Source: Aliivibrio salmonicida LFI1238 (GTDB lineage Bacteria > Pseudomonadota > Gammaproteobacteria > Enterobacterales > Vibrionaceae). From it: 64,000 nucleotides of DNA. The stretch covers positions 1,488,001 to 1,552,000 of the forward strand of contig NC_011312.1 of the NCBI RefSeq assembly GCF_000196495.1, in the 5' to 3' direction. Positions 8,780 through 16,125 of this stretch are shown here, one piece after another. The notes under the pieces were generated by a model. It was given only the letters and a program-made list of their open reading frames with translations. It had not been told where the DNA came from and made no database searches. The first letter of the stretch is position 1, and the number at the start of each line of letters is the position of its first letter. The position numbers and the translations under genes were made by a program.

Positions 8780-9346
8780 TCACGCAAAAGTTATTGTGAA
8801 TTTTTCGCCGTAATAATTTAATATGTTTTTGATGTTAATACTGAGGTCTTCAAACGTTTTGAACGCTTCACATGGTAACCATTCATATTTTACTTTCTTC
8901 CACAATATCTCAATGATATTGAGCTCTGGAGAGTACGGTGGTAGATAACAAACTAATACATCATTCATCAACCACTCATGCAATTTTTGTTTAAATTTTG
9001 CTGACCTATGAAAAGAGGCATTATCTAAGATAATAAAGCATGGCTTATCGTTTTTTCGTGCGTTGATAAAGTGCTCAAATGCATCAATTACTGTATCGGT
9101 AGTTACTCTTCCTTCCGTTGTTTGAAAACTCAATTTACCTTGTCTACTTAAGAAGCCAAGAACATTGAGCCGTTTGCTGTGTGAATGAGCAGGCCTTAGC
9201 GATTGAACACCGATAGGTCCCCAACAATAAGGAAGATTAGATTTCTGACTAAAGCCTGACTCATCAAAATAAAAGAGTTCACATTTATTCGTACGTTCCA
9301 TTTCAATCAATGAATTCAATATATTACTGAAATTATTGAATTTCAT
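8780..9346 (-). CDS. IS630 transposase, catalytic part (ORF B), copy 1
   Basis: The 188 residues contain the DDE catalytic triad of IS630-type transposases: the first Asp in FYFDESGF, the second in IILDNASFHRS and the Glu in PPYSPELNIIEILW. An independent start at 9346 lacks the upstream DNA-binding part, and the -1 frame remains open from the end of ORF A. The protein is therefore probably made mainly as a frameshift fusion with the 9364-9786 gene, about 335 residues in total. Confidence 0.88.
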   Translation of the reverse strand: MKFNNFSNILNSLIEMERTNKCELFYFDESGFSQKSNLPYCWGPIGVQSLRPAHSHSKRLNVLGFLSRQGKLSFQTTEGRVTTDTVIDAFEHFINARKNDKPCFIILDNASFHRSAKFKQKLHEWLMNDVLVCYLPPYSPELNIIEILWKKVKYEWLPCEAFKTFEDLSINIKNILNYYGEKFTITFA

Positions 9347-9363
9347 ATCGTCACGCTTTAACT

Positions 9364-9786
9364 TTAATGAGTGTCGGGCTCTTTTGTAACTGTAATCACT
9401 TTTTTTATATTTCGTTTAATAGTGTCTAAGCTGGATTTTTTACCTGTTTCTTCTTCAAGTATTGCTTGTGCTCGTTTAAGTTGATGTGGCTCTTCATCAA
9501 CCAATGACTTCAAACGATATACTTCTGCTTCTGTGTAAATAGGTTTTCTACCTATACGAACAGCGTCATACAATCCGAGCATTCCACAGGCTTCCCAATG
9601 GTCTATCCATGACGATATGGTCTCAAATTTAGCGTCTAAAATATCAGTTAACGCTAAAATAGAGTAGCCTTTATCACTGAGAATAATCGCATGTGCTCGT
9701 ATTCTTACTCTATTTTTTGGATGATTAGCGATCGCTTCTTTTAGGGTTATTTTTTCATTGTCTGTTAAAGGATTAACTGCTTTCAT
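9364..9786 (-). CDS. IS630 transposase, DNA-binding part (ORF A), copy 1
   Basis: The 140 residues form the N-terminal helix-turn-helix region of an IS630 transposase (NRVRIRAHAIILSDKGYSIL, then SSWIDHWEACGMLGLYD and a second HTH, GRKPIYTEAEVYRLK). Near the end the message contains seven A residues (complement of 9400-9406). A -1 slip there gives SDYSYKRARHSLKLKRDD and then enters ORF B without a stop. The post-slip sequence reads like the linker of full-length IS630 transposases, which supports programmed frameshifting over simple mutation. Confidence 0.85.
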   Translation of the reverse strand: MKAVNPLTDNEKITLKEAIANHPKNRVRIRAHAIILSDKGYSILALTDILDAKFETISSWIDHWEACGMLGLYDAVRIGRKPIYTEAEVYRLKSLVDEEPHQLKRAQAILEEETGKKSSLDTIKRNIKKVITVTKEPDTH

Positions 9787-9894
9787 TATGATATAGACAC
9801 TGACGTTAAAATACTCATTTTAATACCATATGGATATATGGATATATGGTAAAGGCGAAATCTTCATTCTCGAAAACTTATCATTAACTACTTA

Positions 9895-10407
9895 GCACCC
9901 AAGTATTATACTGCAATGACAGAATCATTACTTATTGTCGGAGAGAAAAAACAAGGGGGATGGACTGGTATGGTTGGAACTTATACTACGGAGTCGTTAA
10001 GTCCACTTAATTGGGATGGAGGAGAGCGCTTTCATTCAGGTTATTCAATTAAAAGTACTGAATTACCCGGCTTGTTTTATATACGGTGGCACTCTTTATC
10101 AAACAAAAAAACGTACAATAAGAATATTAGAGTTTCTGAAGATATTAGAGATAAAATGAAGAATTATCATGATATTCGTTGTGGGAAAAGTAATAAACTT
10201 CGTCCATATAAAAATAATATTTTATTAGGCTTAGCTCCAGATGGAATGATTTCGGTATTTCTTAATGGTGGCTGTTTTGATAATGAACTGCAGTTTAAAG
10301 TGCAAGCGACTGAATATAAAGTATCCGATGATTTTGTGTATCCAGAATTAAGTGAAGAAGCACAAGCGTATGTTGATGAGCATGGCGTCCCCGTTGGTAT
10401 TTGGTAG
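9895..10407 (+). pseudogene. 5'-truncated DUF2931 protein
   Basis: The reading frame enters directly from the IS630 right end as APKYYTAMTESLLIVGEKK, which aligns with SPKYYTVRGDTLLIVGEKK of the intact gene at 10417. About 40 N-terminal residues, including the lipoprotein signal, are missing. The remaining ~170 residues parallel the downstream copy to the end (ELSEEAQAYVDEHGVPVGIW in both). An internal ATG at 9916 could give a cytoplasmic remnant but has no good ribosome-binding site. Probably a non-functional relic of a tandem duplication. Confidence 0.75.
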
Positions 10408-10416
10408 GTATATAAA

Positions 10417-11034
10417 ATGATTAAGATAATCCTAAGTATTTTTTGTTTACTGTTATCTGGCTGTGGAAGCTCTCTATTTGAGAAACAAAAGCAATTAGAT
10501 GAATGGACAATATCAACGATGTCACCAAAATATTATACGGTGAGGGGGGATACATTACTAATTGTTGGAGAGAAGAAGTCGGGTGGATGGAAAGGTATGA
10601 TTGGCAAGGCGACAATGGAATCATTAGATCCTCTTAATTGGGAGGGGTTAGAACGATTTCATTCAGGCTATTCAATTAAAAGTACTGAATTACCCGGTTT
10701 ATTTTATATTCGATGGCACTCTTTATCTAATAAAAAAACGTACAATAAAAGCGTTCGAGTATCAGAAGAAATACGAAAGAAAATGAGCGAATACCATGAT
10801 ATGAGGTGTGGATTCAATAATGGTCTATATCCATATAAAGATAATATATTATTAGGCTTAGCCCCTGATGGTATGATCTCTGTCTTTCTAAATGGCACGT
10901 GCTTTAAAAATGAACTGCAATTTAAAGTACAAGCGATAGAATATAAAGTATCCGATGATTTTATATATCCAGAATTAAGTGAAGAAGCACAAGCGTATGT
11001 TGATGAGCATGGCGTCCCCGTTGGTATTTGGTAG
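10417..11034 (+). CDS. DUF2931-family lipoprotein
   Basis: A 205-residue predicted lipoprotein: signal MIKIILSIFCLLLSGC with lipobox LSGC (Cys16). The mature domain resembles DUF2931 (FHSGYSIKSTELPGLFYIRWHS, then LLGLAPDGMISVFLNG), a family of unknown function found in gamma-proteobacterial envelopes. It starts 9 bp after the truncated upstream copy, so the two formed a tandem unit; the original promoter was probably upstream of the first copy and has been replaced by IS630 sequence. Whether it is still transcribed cannot be seen. The family call is from recall of the pattern. Confidence 0.7.
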   Translation: MIKIILSIFCLLLSGCGSSLFEKQKQLDEWTISTMSPKYYTVRGDTLLIVGEKKSGGWKGMIGKATMESLDPLNWEGLERFHSGYSIKSTELPGLFYIRWHSLSNKKTYNKSVRVSEEIRKKMSEYHDMRCGFNNGLYPYKDNILLGLAPDGMISVFLNGTCFKNELQFKVQAIEYKVSDDFIYPELSEEAQAYVDEHGVPVGIW

Positions 11035-11059
11035 GTATAAATATAGATCTTCACATAAT

Positions 11060-11096
11060 AAAAATCCCCAAGGAGAAGTACTCTTTGGGGATTTTT
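11060..11096. terminator. Bidirectional terminator between DUF2931 gene and norM
   Basis: AAAAATCCCCAA pairs perfectly with TTGGGGATTTTT over 12 bp around a 13-nt loop, with T-rich sequence on both strands. It can serve both the plus-strand DUF2931 gene and the convergent norM gene. Confidence 0.85.
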
Positions 11097-11111
11097 ATTT
11101 TGAATATGGGA

Positions 11112-12494
11112 TTAATGCATTACTTGCAATTCATCGACTTCCATATTGATGTGTTGTGGGTTTTTCTGTAGCCAACGTAAACGTAAGCTTAATAGGATAG
11201 CAGCGGTACTTAAACCACCAATAAAGCCAATCCAGAAACCGTAAACACCCATAGGCTCAACGATCCAATCCGTCATGCCTAGAATGTATCCCGCAGGCAA
11301 ACCGACAATCCAATAAGAGATAAACGTACGTTTAAAGATTGCTGTCATGTCTTTATAGCCACGCAATGCACCAGCAGCAACAACTTGCACTGCATCAGTA
11401 CATTGGTAAACCGCAGCCAATAACATTAAGCTTACCGCGAGATGTACTACTTCGACGTTGTCTGTGTATAAATAAGCAATAGATTCGCGAAAAAGTACGG
11501 TTAAAATAGCGGTACAAAATGCCATTAATAGACCAAAAGCCAAACCGCAATAGCTTGCAATTCGTGCTCCTTCAAGATCATTTTCACCTAATTTTTGACC
11601 TACGCGAATACTTACTGCAATCGCAATGCTCATTGGCACCATAAAGATCAATGAAGAGAAGTTAATCGCCACCTGATGGGCAGCAACAACGGTAGAGCCT
11701 AATGGGGAAACCAATAGAGCAACCGCTGCAAATAAGGTTACTTCAAAGAAAATAGACAAGGCAACAGGAAGACCCAGCTTAAATAAGCGATAGATTTCTT
11801 TTAGTTGTGGTTTGTTCCAGTTTTCATATAAGTTTACGCGGCGTAGCTTTGGCGCTACAAACGTATAAATGATCATCGCAACAAACATCAGCCAGTAGAC
11901 AATAGCGGTTGCAATACCACAACCAACACCACCTAGGGGAGGGGCACCAAGCTTGCCATATACAAACATCCAGTTTAGAGGGATGTTAGCGGCAAGACCG
12001 ATAAAACCAATGACCATTGCAGGTATCGTTAATGACAAACCTTCGCAGAAACTGCGCAATGCTTGGAATAATAAAAACGCAGGTGCGGCCCACAATACGG
12101 CGTGTAAGTAACCTTTAGTTTTTTCATATAACTCAGGCTCAACATTCATTAATGCAATGATATGTCCGGCGTTGTAAAGGATAACCATAATAGGAATAGA
12201 GATCAGTAGGGCTAAATAAATGCCCTGATGGATCTCAAAAGGAATTTTTTTCGATTTTCCTGAACCATTCAGTTGAGCAACAACAGGCACAAGTGCCATT
12301 AGTAAACCAACACCAAATAATATAGCAGGCAGCCAAACACTGGCTGCAATCGCAACGGCTGCCATGTCGGTAGCACTTACGCCACCTGCCATTACTGTAT
12401 CGACAAACCCCATGCCTGTTTGAGCAACACTCGCAATTAGAACAGGGGTAGATAGCTTGATTAAGCGAACGATTTCTTTTTGGTATCTGTGCAC
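11112..12494 (-). CDS. norM: MATE-family multidrug efflux pump NorM/MdtK
   Basis: A 460-residue inner-membrane antiporter with about twelve hydrophobic helices, exporting cationic drugs and dyes in exchange for Na+ or H+. It aligns along its length with E. coli MdtK and Vibrio NorM: TGMGFVDTVMAGGVSATDMAAVA near the N-terminus, AQLNGSGK after the second helix, and LRGYKDMTAIF and VEPMGVYGFWIGF in the C-terminal half. It is divergent from ribE, the arrangement also found in E. coli (mdtK-ribC/ribE), which supports the orthology. The intergenic region shows no FMN-riboswitch pattern that I can recognise. Confidence 0.93.
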   Translation of the reverse strand: MHRYQKEIVRLIKLSTPVLIASVAQTGMGFVDTVMAGGVSATDMAAVAIAASVWLPAILFGVGLLMALVPVVAQLNGSGKSKKIPFEIHQGIYLALLISIPIMVILYNAGHIIALMNVEPELYEKTKGYLHAVLWAAPAFLLFQALRSFCEGLSLTIPAMVIGFIGLAANIPLNWMFVYGKLGAPPLGGVGCGIATAIVYWLMFVAMIIYTFVAPKLRRVNLYENWNKPQLKEIYRLFKLGLPVALSIFFEVTLFAAVALLVSPLGSTVVAAHQVAINFSSLIFMVPMSIAIAVSIRVGQKLGENDLEGARIASYCGLAFGLLMAFCTAILTVLFRESIAYLYTDNVEVVHLAVSLMLLAAVYQCTDAVQVVAAGALRGYKDMTAIFKRTFISYWIVGLPAGYILGMTDWIVEPMGVYGFWIGFIGGLSTAAILLSLRLRWLQKNPQHINMEVDELQVMH

Positions 12495-12752
12495 TGATTC
12501 ACCGTGGATATTAATATGTAAAGGTTATAGCGATGACTTTTAGAGCCGATCATGAGATCGAATAAAAAGAGATATAAGGGTCTGATTGAGTGCTTTAAAC
12601 AGGAGTCTGTCAAAGGTAAGCAGAATCCGACAGTATATAGAGTAAGTACAACTTCACAAAATGAAATATTCAACGTATTGTGATATTTTTAAAAATAGAG
12701 AGAGTTAAATAATGCTCTTGAATTTTTAGTATCAAATTGATTGGAGAGACGG

Positions 12753-13364
12753 ATGTTTACTGGGATTGTAGCAACGACGGCAAAGGTTATTGATATCATT
12801 AAAAAAGAGAACTTTCAGACTCATATTGTTGAAATTCTTGAACCTTACAATCATGAATTAGAAATAGGGGCTTCTGTTGCTCATAACGGGTGCTGTTTGA
12901 CGGTGACTAAAATTGATGGCAACAAAGTCTGGTTTGATTTGATTGAAGAAACGTTACGTTTAACCAACCTTGGTTTCTTAAGTATTGGGCAACGAGTCAA
13001 TATTGAGCGTGCCGCTCGGTTTGGTGATGAGATTGGTGGTCATTCAATGTCAGGTCATATTGTTGATATTATGATCGTAAGGGAAGTGATTAAAACCCCC
13101 GCGAACTGTAAAATTTGGTTTGATGTTCCACCTACATGGCTCAAATATGTGTTACATAAAGGGTATGTTGGTGTCGATGGAATTAGTCTTACGATTGGTG
13201 ACGTTGATGCAAAGGGATTTAACGTGAATCTTATCCCTGAAACTCTAGAGAGAACGAATTTAAGTGAGCGTATTGTGGGTGATAAAATTAATTTAGAAAT
13301 TGATCCGCAAACCCAAGCTATTGTCGATACGATTGAGCGAGTATTAGCGAACCAAAATAATTAA
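12753..13364 (+). CDS. ribE: Riboflavin synthase, alpha subunit
   Basis: Makes riboflavin from two molecules of 6,7-dimethyl-8-ribityllumazine. The 203 residues hold two lumazine-binding barrel repeats, the first with MFTGIV and HNGCCLTV (residues 44-51), the second with SGHIVD and GVDGISLTIG, and end with the conserved IDPQTQAIVDTIERVL. The start at 12753 begins with the invariant MFTGIV; GGAGAGACGG just upstream serves as ribosome-binding site. An upstream in-frame TTG at 12741 lies within that site. Divergent from norM. Confidence 0.95.
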   Translation: MFTGIVATTAKVIDIIKKENFQTHIVEILEPYNHELEIGASVAHNGCCLTVTKIDGNKVWFDLIEETLRLTNLGFLSIGQRVNIERAARFGDEIGGHSMSGHIVDIMIVREVIKTPANCKIWFDVPPTWLKYVLHKGYVGVDGISLTIGDVDAKGFNVNLIPETLERTNLSERIVGDKINLEIDPQTQAIVDTIERVLANQNN

Positions 13365-13379
13365 TTTGATCATAATGAA

Positions 13380-13583
13380 TTAAAACAGCCCGTCTTCATT
13401 ACTGTCTATCGATAAGTTTATCGTACTGTTATGCGGGTTAACGGTCATTTTCATTTCAATAGCACGATGGCAAGATGGGCAATCATCATACACCTGCTGA
13501 CTACGTTGATTTTGACCGATTACCATATCAATAGAGTGCTGACAATTTGGGCATTCTATATTTTTCGTAATGTAATTATTCAA
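13380..13583 (-). CDS. CPXCG-motif cysteine-rich protein, 67 aa
   Basis: A 67-residue zinc-ribbon-like protein with two cysteine pairs: CPNC at residues 11-14 and CPSC about residues 35-38, and an acidic tail (IDSNEDGLF). This matches the small CPXCG family found in Vibrionaceae and Shewanella, of unknown function. It is convergent with ribE, with 15 bp between stops, and has no obvious terminator between them. Confidence 0.8.
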   Translation of the reverse strand: MNNYITKNIECPNCQHSIDMVIGQNQRSQQVYDDCPSCHRAIEMKMTVNPHNSTINLSIDSNEDGLF

Positions 13584-13761
13584 AATAAACTCCTTCTAAT
13601 TGTACTGCAATTACCGCCGAGGTTCTTGGCGCATCATATTGTTAGAAAAGTCTGCAACAATGTGACTAGTCAATAATAGAAAAAAGAGTTGGTTTTTGCA
13701 GTGAATTAAGTGGAAAGGTTGACTTAGGGCTTATTTTTTAAAGGCTTGATAAATAAGATAT

Positions 13762-13789
13762 AAAAAATGAGGTGATAAAGATCACCTCA
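13762..13789 (-). terminator. Terminator of the fructosamine-kinase-like gene
   Basis: TGAGGTGA and TCACCTCA form a perfect 8-bp stem with a 6-nt loop, followed on the minus strand by six T residues (complement of 13762-13767). It lies 24 bp past the stop at 13813. Confidence 0.85.
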
Positions 13790-13812
13790 AACTGTTTTTA
13801 ATATTTAGCTGC

Positions 13813-14679
13813 TCAATGGGTTAGGTTTAATTTATCGATCAATTGTTGAGCATGGTTTAAATATTCACCACCGAACATATTACAGTGGTTGAGTACGTGA
13901 TAAAGATTATAAAGGTTTTGACGAGTTTCAAACCCCTCCTCAATGTTACGGATAGACAAATAACCTTCAAAAAAACTGTCTTGAAAACCACCAAATAGTG
14001 TTGCCATGGCAAGATCGCATTCAGGATCTCCCCAGTAGCAAGCTGGATCATAAACTATCGGACCTTTAACACTGAGTGACACATTACCATGCCAGAAATC
14101 GCCATGCAGTAATGAGGGTTTAGGATTATGATTGTGTAGGATTTTCTTTGAATTATTAACAAGGGTGTCGATATCTCCTAAAAACATCCCTTTTTCATGC
14201 AATAGTTGAAGTTGCCAACCAATGCGTTGTTCCGCAAAAAAACAGTCCCATCTTCGATGCCATGTATTTACTTGTAATACACTACCAAGATAGTTATCGC
14301 CGTCAAAACCGTATTCTAATTGGTCGCCCCACAAATGGTGGTGGGCAAGACTAATGCCTAAGTCATAAGAGGCCTTTTTATCCATGACTTTGGTTGGAAG
14401 ATAATTTAGAACAAGAAAAGAGTGAGTTTTAGTTACTCCGATATGAATAGGTTTTGGAACAAAAATATGATCTGATTTATCGAGTTGAGTCAGACTTTCC
14501 AGTTCAGTTTCAAAGATAGGAAGCTCAGCCCGATCATTTACTTTTACAAAATAACGTTCAGATCCATTACTGATCATATAGCAGTCATTTATCTCGCCAC
14601 CATTAATGGTTTCACGATCTGAGATGGTAAAAGGGCGTTTTGTCACGTCAGAGATTTGTTGAGCGATTGCTTGCCACAT
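13813..14679 (-). CDS. Fructosamine kinase family protein (YniA-like)
   Basis: A 288-residue cytoplasmic kinase of the fructosamine-3-kinase/aminoglycoside-phosphotransferase fold, thought to phosphorylate glycation products; the substrate of bacterial YniA types is not firmly known. Visible are the N-terminal ING-GEIN nucleotide-loop region, FVKVN with the ATP-binding Lys, the catalytic loop LLHGDFWHGNV and the metal-binding YDPACYWGDPECDLAM. The start at 14679 (MWQAIAQQ) has GAGAGG upstream; an ATG at 14712 would add 11 unconserved residues. Confidence 0.9.
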   Translation of the reverse strand: MWQAIAQQISDVTKRPFTISDRETINGGEINDCYMISNGSERYFVKVNDRAELPIFETELESLTQLDKSDHIFVPKPIHIGVTKTHSFLVLNYLPTKVMDKKASYDLGISLAHHHLWGDQLEYGFDGDNYLGSVLQVNTWHRRWDCFFAEQRIGWQLQLLHEKGMFLGDIDTLVNNSKKILHNHNPKPSLLHGDFWHGNVSLSVKGPIVYDPACYWGDPECDLAMATLFGGFQDSFFEGYLSIRNIEEGFETRQNLYNLYHVLNHCNMFGGEYLNHAQQLIDKLNLTH

Positions 14680-14923
14680 AATTGCCTCTCTTGTGTCTAA
14701 AAATATCTTCATTAATCATAGTGTATTTTTGATAAATATCTGTGAAGTACAGCTAAAAGCGTTAAATATTTAATCTAAATAAGTTGTTGAAGTAATTGAA
14801 AAGTCAAGGTTGAAAGGTAATGGTTGAGCATTATTCTCGAATTTGATAAATTAACCATCAGTGCCTAATTTAATGGGTATATTATGACAATGAACACTTA
14901 CTATTATAAAAAATGGGCAGATT

Positions 14924-15259
14924 ATGGTGATTAATTCAGATGGGTACCATGCGCTAATTGAATACTTGACCGAGCATCTAGCAATCTTTGCTAATCAGCA
15001 AGGGGATACAGGCGAAGAAACAGTAGAAGATATTGTGACTGATCTTGTTGCTTCTAATCTTATGGCGGTATTCCAACAGAATCCAGAGTTAGATCCTGAT
15101 GTTCGTTTTACGTTAATGCGTGAAGCCGATGCAGTTGTGGCGGATTTAGGTGAAGTACTTGCAAGTGCTTGGGTTCAAAAAGCGACGAACGAACAAGTTA
15201 TGTTTTTAGATGATTATATTGGCTTAATTAAAAATCTTTTTGATAGTGCTTTTAAATAA
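14924..15259 (+). CDS. DUF3802 family protein
   Basis: A 111-residue acidic, mostly helical cytoplasmic protein matching DUF3802, a family seen in Vibrionaceae and relatives with no known function (EETVEDIVTDLVASNLMAVF, then VRFTLMREADAVVADLGEVL). The start at 14924 is GTG-adjacent ATG (ATGGTGATTAATTC), preceded by the weak site GGGCAG. It is monocistronic between divergent and convergent neighbours and ends at a bidirectional terminator. Confidence 0.75.
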   Translation: MVINSDGYHALIEYLTEHLAIFANQQGDTGEETVEDIVTDLVASNLMAVFQQNPELDPDVRFTLMREADAVVADLGEVLASAWVQKATNEQVMFLDDYIGLIKNLFDSAFK

Positions 15260-15277
15260 TTAGACAATAAATTAATG

Positions 15278-15327
15278 AAGCTAAGAGAATTAAGGTAAAT
15301 ACTTATCTATTTTTTCTTAGCTTTTTT
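15278..15327. terminator. Bidirectional terminator between DUF3802 gene and nlpC-like gene
   Basis: AAGCTAAGAGAA (15278-15289) pairs with TTTCTTAGCTT (15313-15323), followed by a T-run to 15327. The neighbouring genes are convergent, so it can serve both. Confidence 0.75.
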
Positions 15328-15334
15328 ATGAAAA

Positions 15335-15823
15335 TTACAACACTCGCCTTGCTTGCCAATACGCTTTTTTCCAATATGGATTATCAAGACTTGAGATAAT
15401 GACGCCTTTTGATGTTGAAGCATGCATGAATTCACGGTTTCCAATATACACACCTACATGTCTTACTTTTATTCCTGTTTTAAAGAAAATAAGATCGCCT
15501 TTCTTTGCATTTACGAGCGCAATTTTCTGCCCCGTTGATATTTGATACTCAGTCGTTCTAGGTAAAGATAATTGATGTAATGTTTGAAGTGCGTCTTGAG
15601 TAAAAGCTGAGCAATCCACACCATCTTTACTTATTCCACCGTATTTATAAGGGACGCCTTGCCATTCTCGAAAATAATCTTGATAGCCATCGGATTGCTT
15701 CAACTGTGGGTATTTAACTTCAATATCTTGTTTCGATAATTGTTGGGAGGGTGGCGTAGAGCTACAGCCTGCGATGCTACTTAATAGGATAAAGCCAAAG
15801 ATTAAAGAGATATTGCGAGTCAT
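15335..15823 (-). CDS. nlpC: NlpC/P60 family lipoprotein (peptidoglycan endopeptidase)
   Basis: A 162-residue outer-membrane-type lipoprotein with an NlpC/P60 cysteine peptidase domain that would cut peptide cross-links or stems in peptidoglycan. The signal sequence ends in the lipobox AGC (Cys20). The catalytic residues are in place: Cys71 in DGVDCSAF, His122 in RHVGVYIG, and a third polar residue His134 in FMHAS. The preceding WQGVPYKYGG is typical. The size and order match E. coli NlpC/Spr. It is probably monocistronic. Confidence 0.9.
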   Translation of the reverse strand: MTRNISLIFGFILLSSIAGCSSTPPSQQLSKQDIEVKYPQLKQSDGYQDYFREWQGVPYKYGGISKDGVDCSAFTQDALQTLHQLSLPRTTEYQISTGQKIALVNAKKGDLIFFKTGIKVRHVGVYIGNREFMHASTSKGVIISSLDNPYWKKAYWQARRVL

Positions 15824-16125
15824 GATAAAAATCCTAATGCGTTTTCTCTATTATTGCATAGAAATAACGTTGAAGACATCAAGTGATTGTGAATAAGATG
15901 TTGTAATAGTTAATTGGTATAACTGCTTTTTGTTCGTTTAATAGTCATAACACCTGTATTTGAAATATTTTGTGACATTTTACACTTTTAATGCATTTTA
16001 CAATCGAGTAACCTTTGTTTAAATTTTGGATGTACTTACTTTTAACTAAACACTTACATTTTAGTCGTTTTGATAGACATGAGGTGATTAAATTAAATCA
16101 GTAAGATTAAAACAAGGAGTTACAG
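15824..16125. other. Intergenic region, nlpC-like / abgT-like divergent promoters
   Basis: About 300 bp, AT-rich, without a credible gene. It must hold the divergent promoters of both neighbours. I see no confident operator; TGTGACATTTTACAC near 15971 only loosely resembles a CRP site. Confidence 0.5.

Larger units (their letters stand above)
8775..9892 (-). mobile_element. IS630-family insertion sequence, copy 1
   Basis: A 1118-bp element delimited by comparison with a near-identical copy at 50046-51155. The ends are short imperfect inverted repeats (AGTAGTCAC... and ...TTAACTACT), each bordered by TA, the target duplication typical of IS630/Tc1-mariner elements. It carries two overlapping-frame genes that together make one transposase. 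It differs from copy 2 by one extra 8-bp unit (ATGGATAT) in the AT-rich leader near 9830-9850. On its right it abuts the truncated DUF2931 gene, whose missing 5' end is not found on the left side. Confidence 0.9.

Noticed and set aside
15965..15985. CRP site before the AbgT-type gene
   Set aside because: TGTGACATTTTACAC has the wrong half-site spacing for a CRP dyad.
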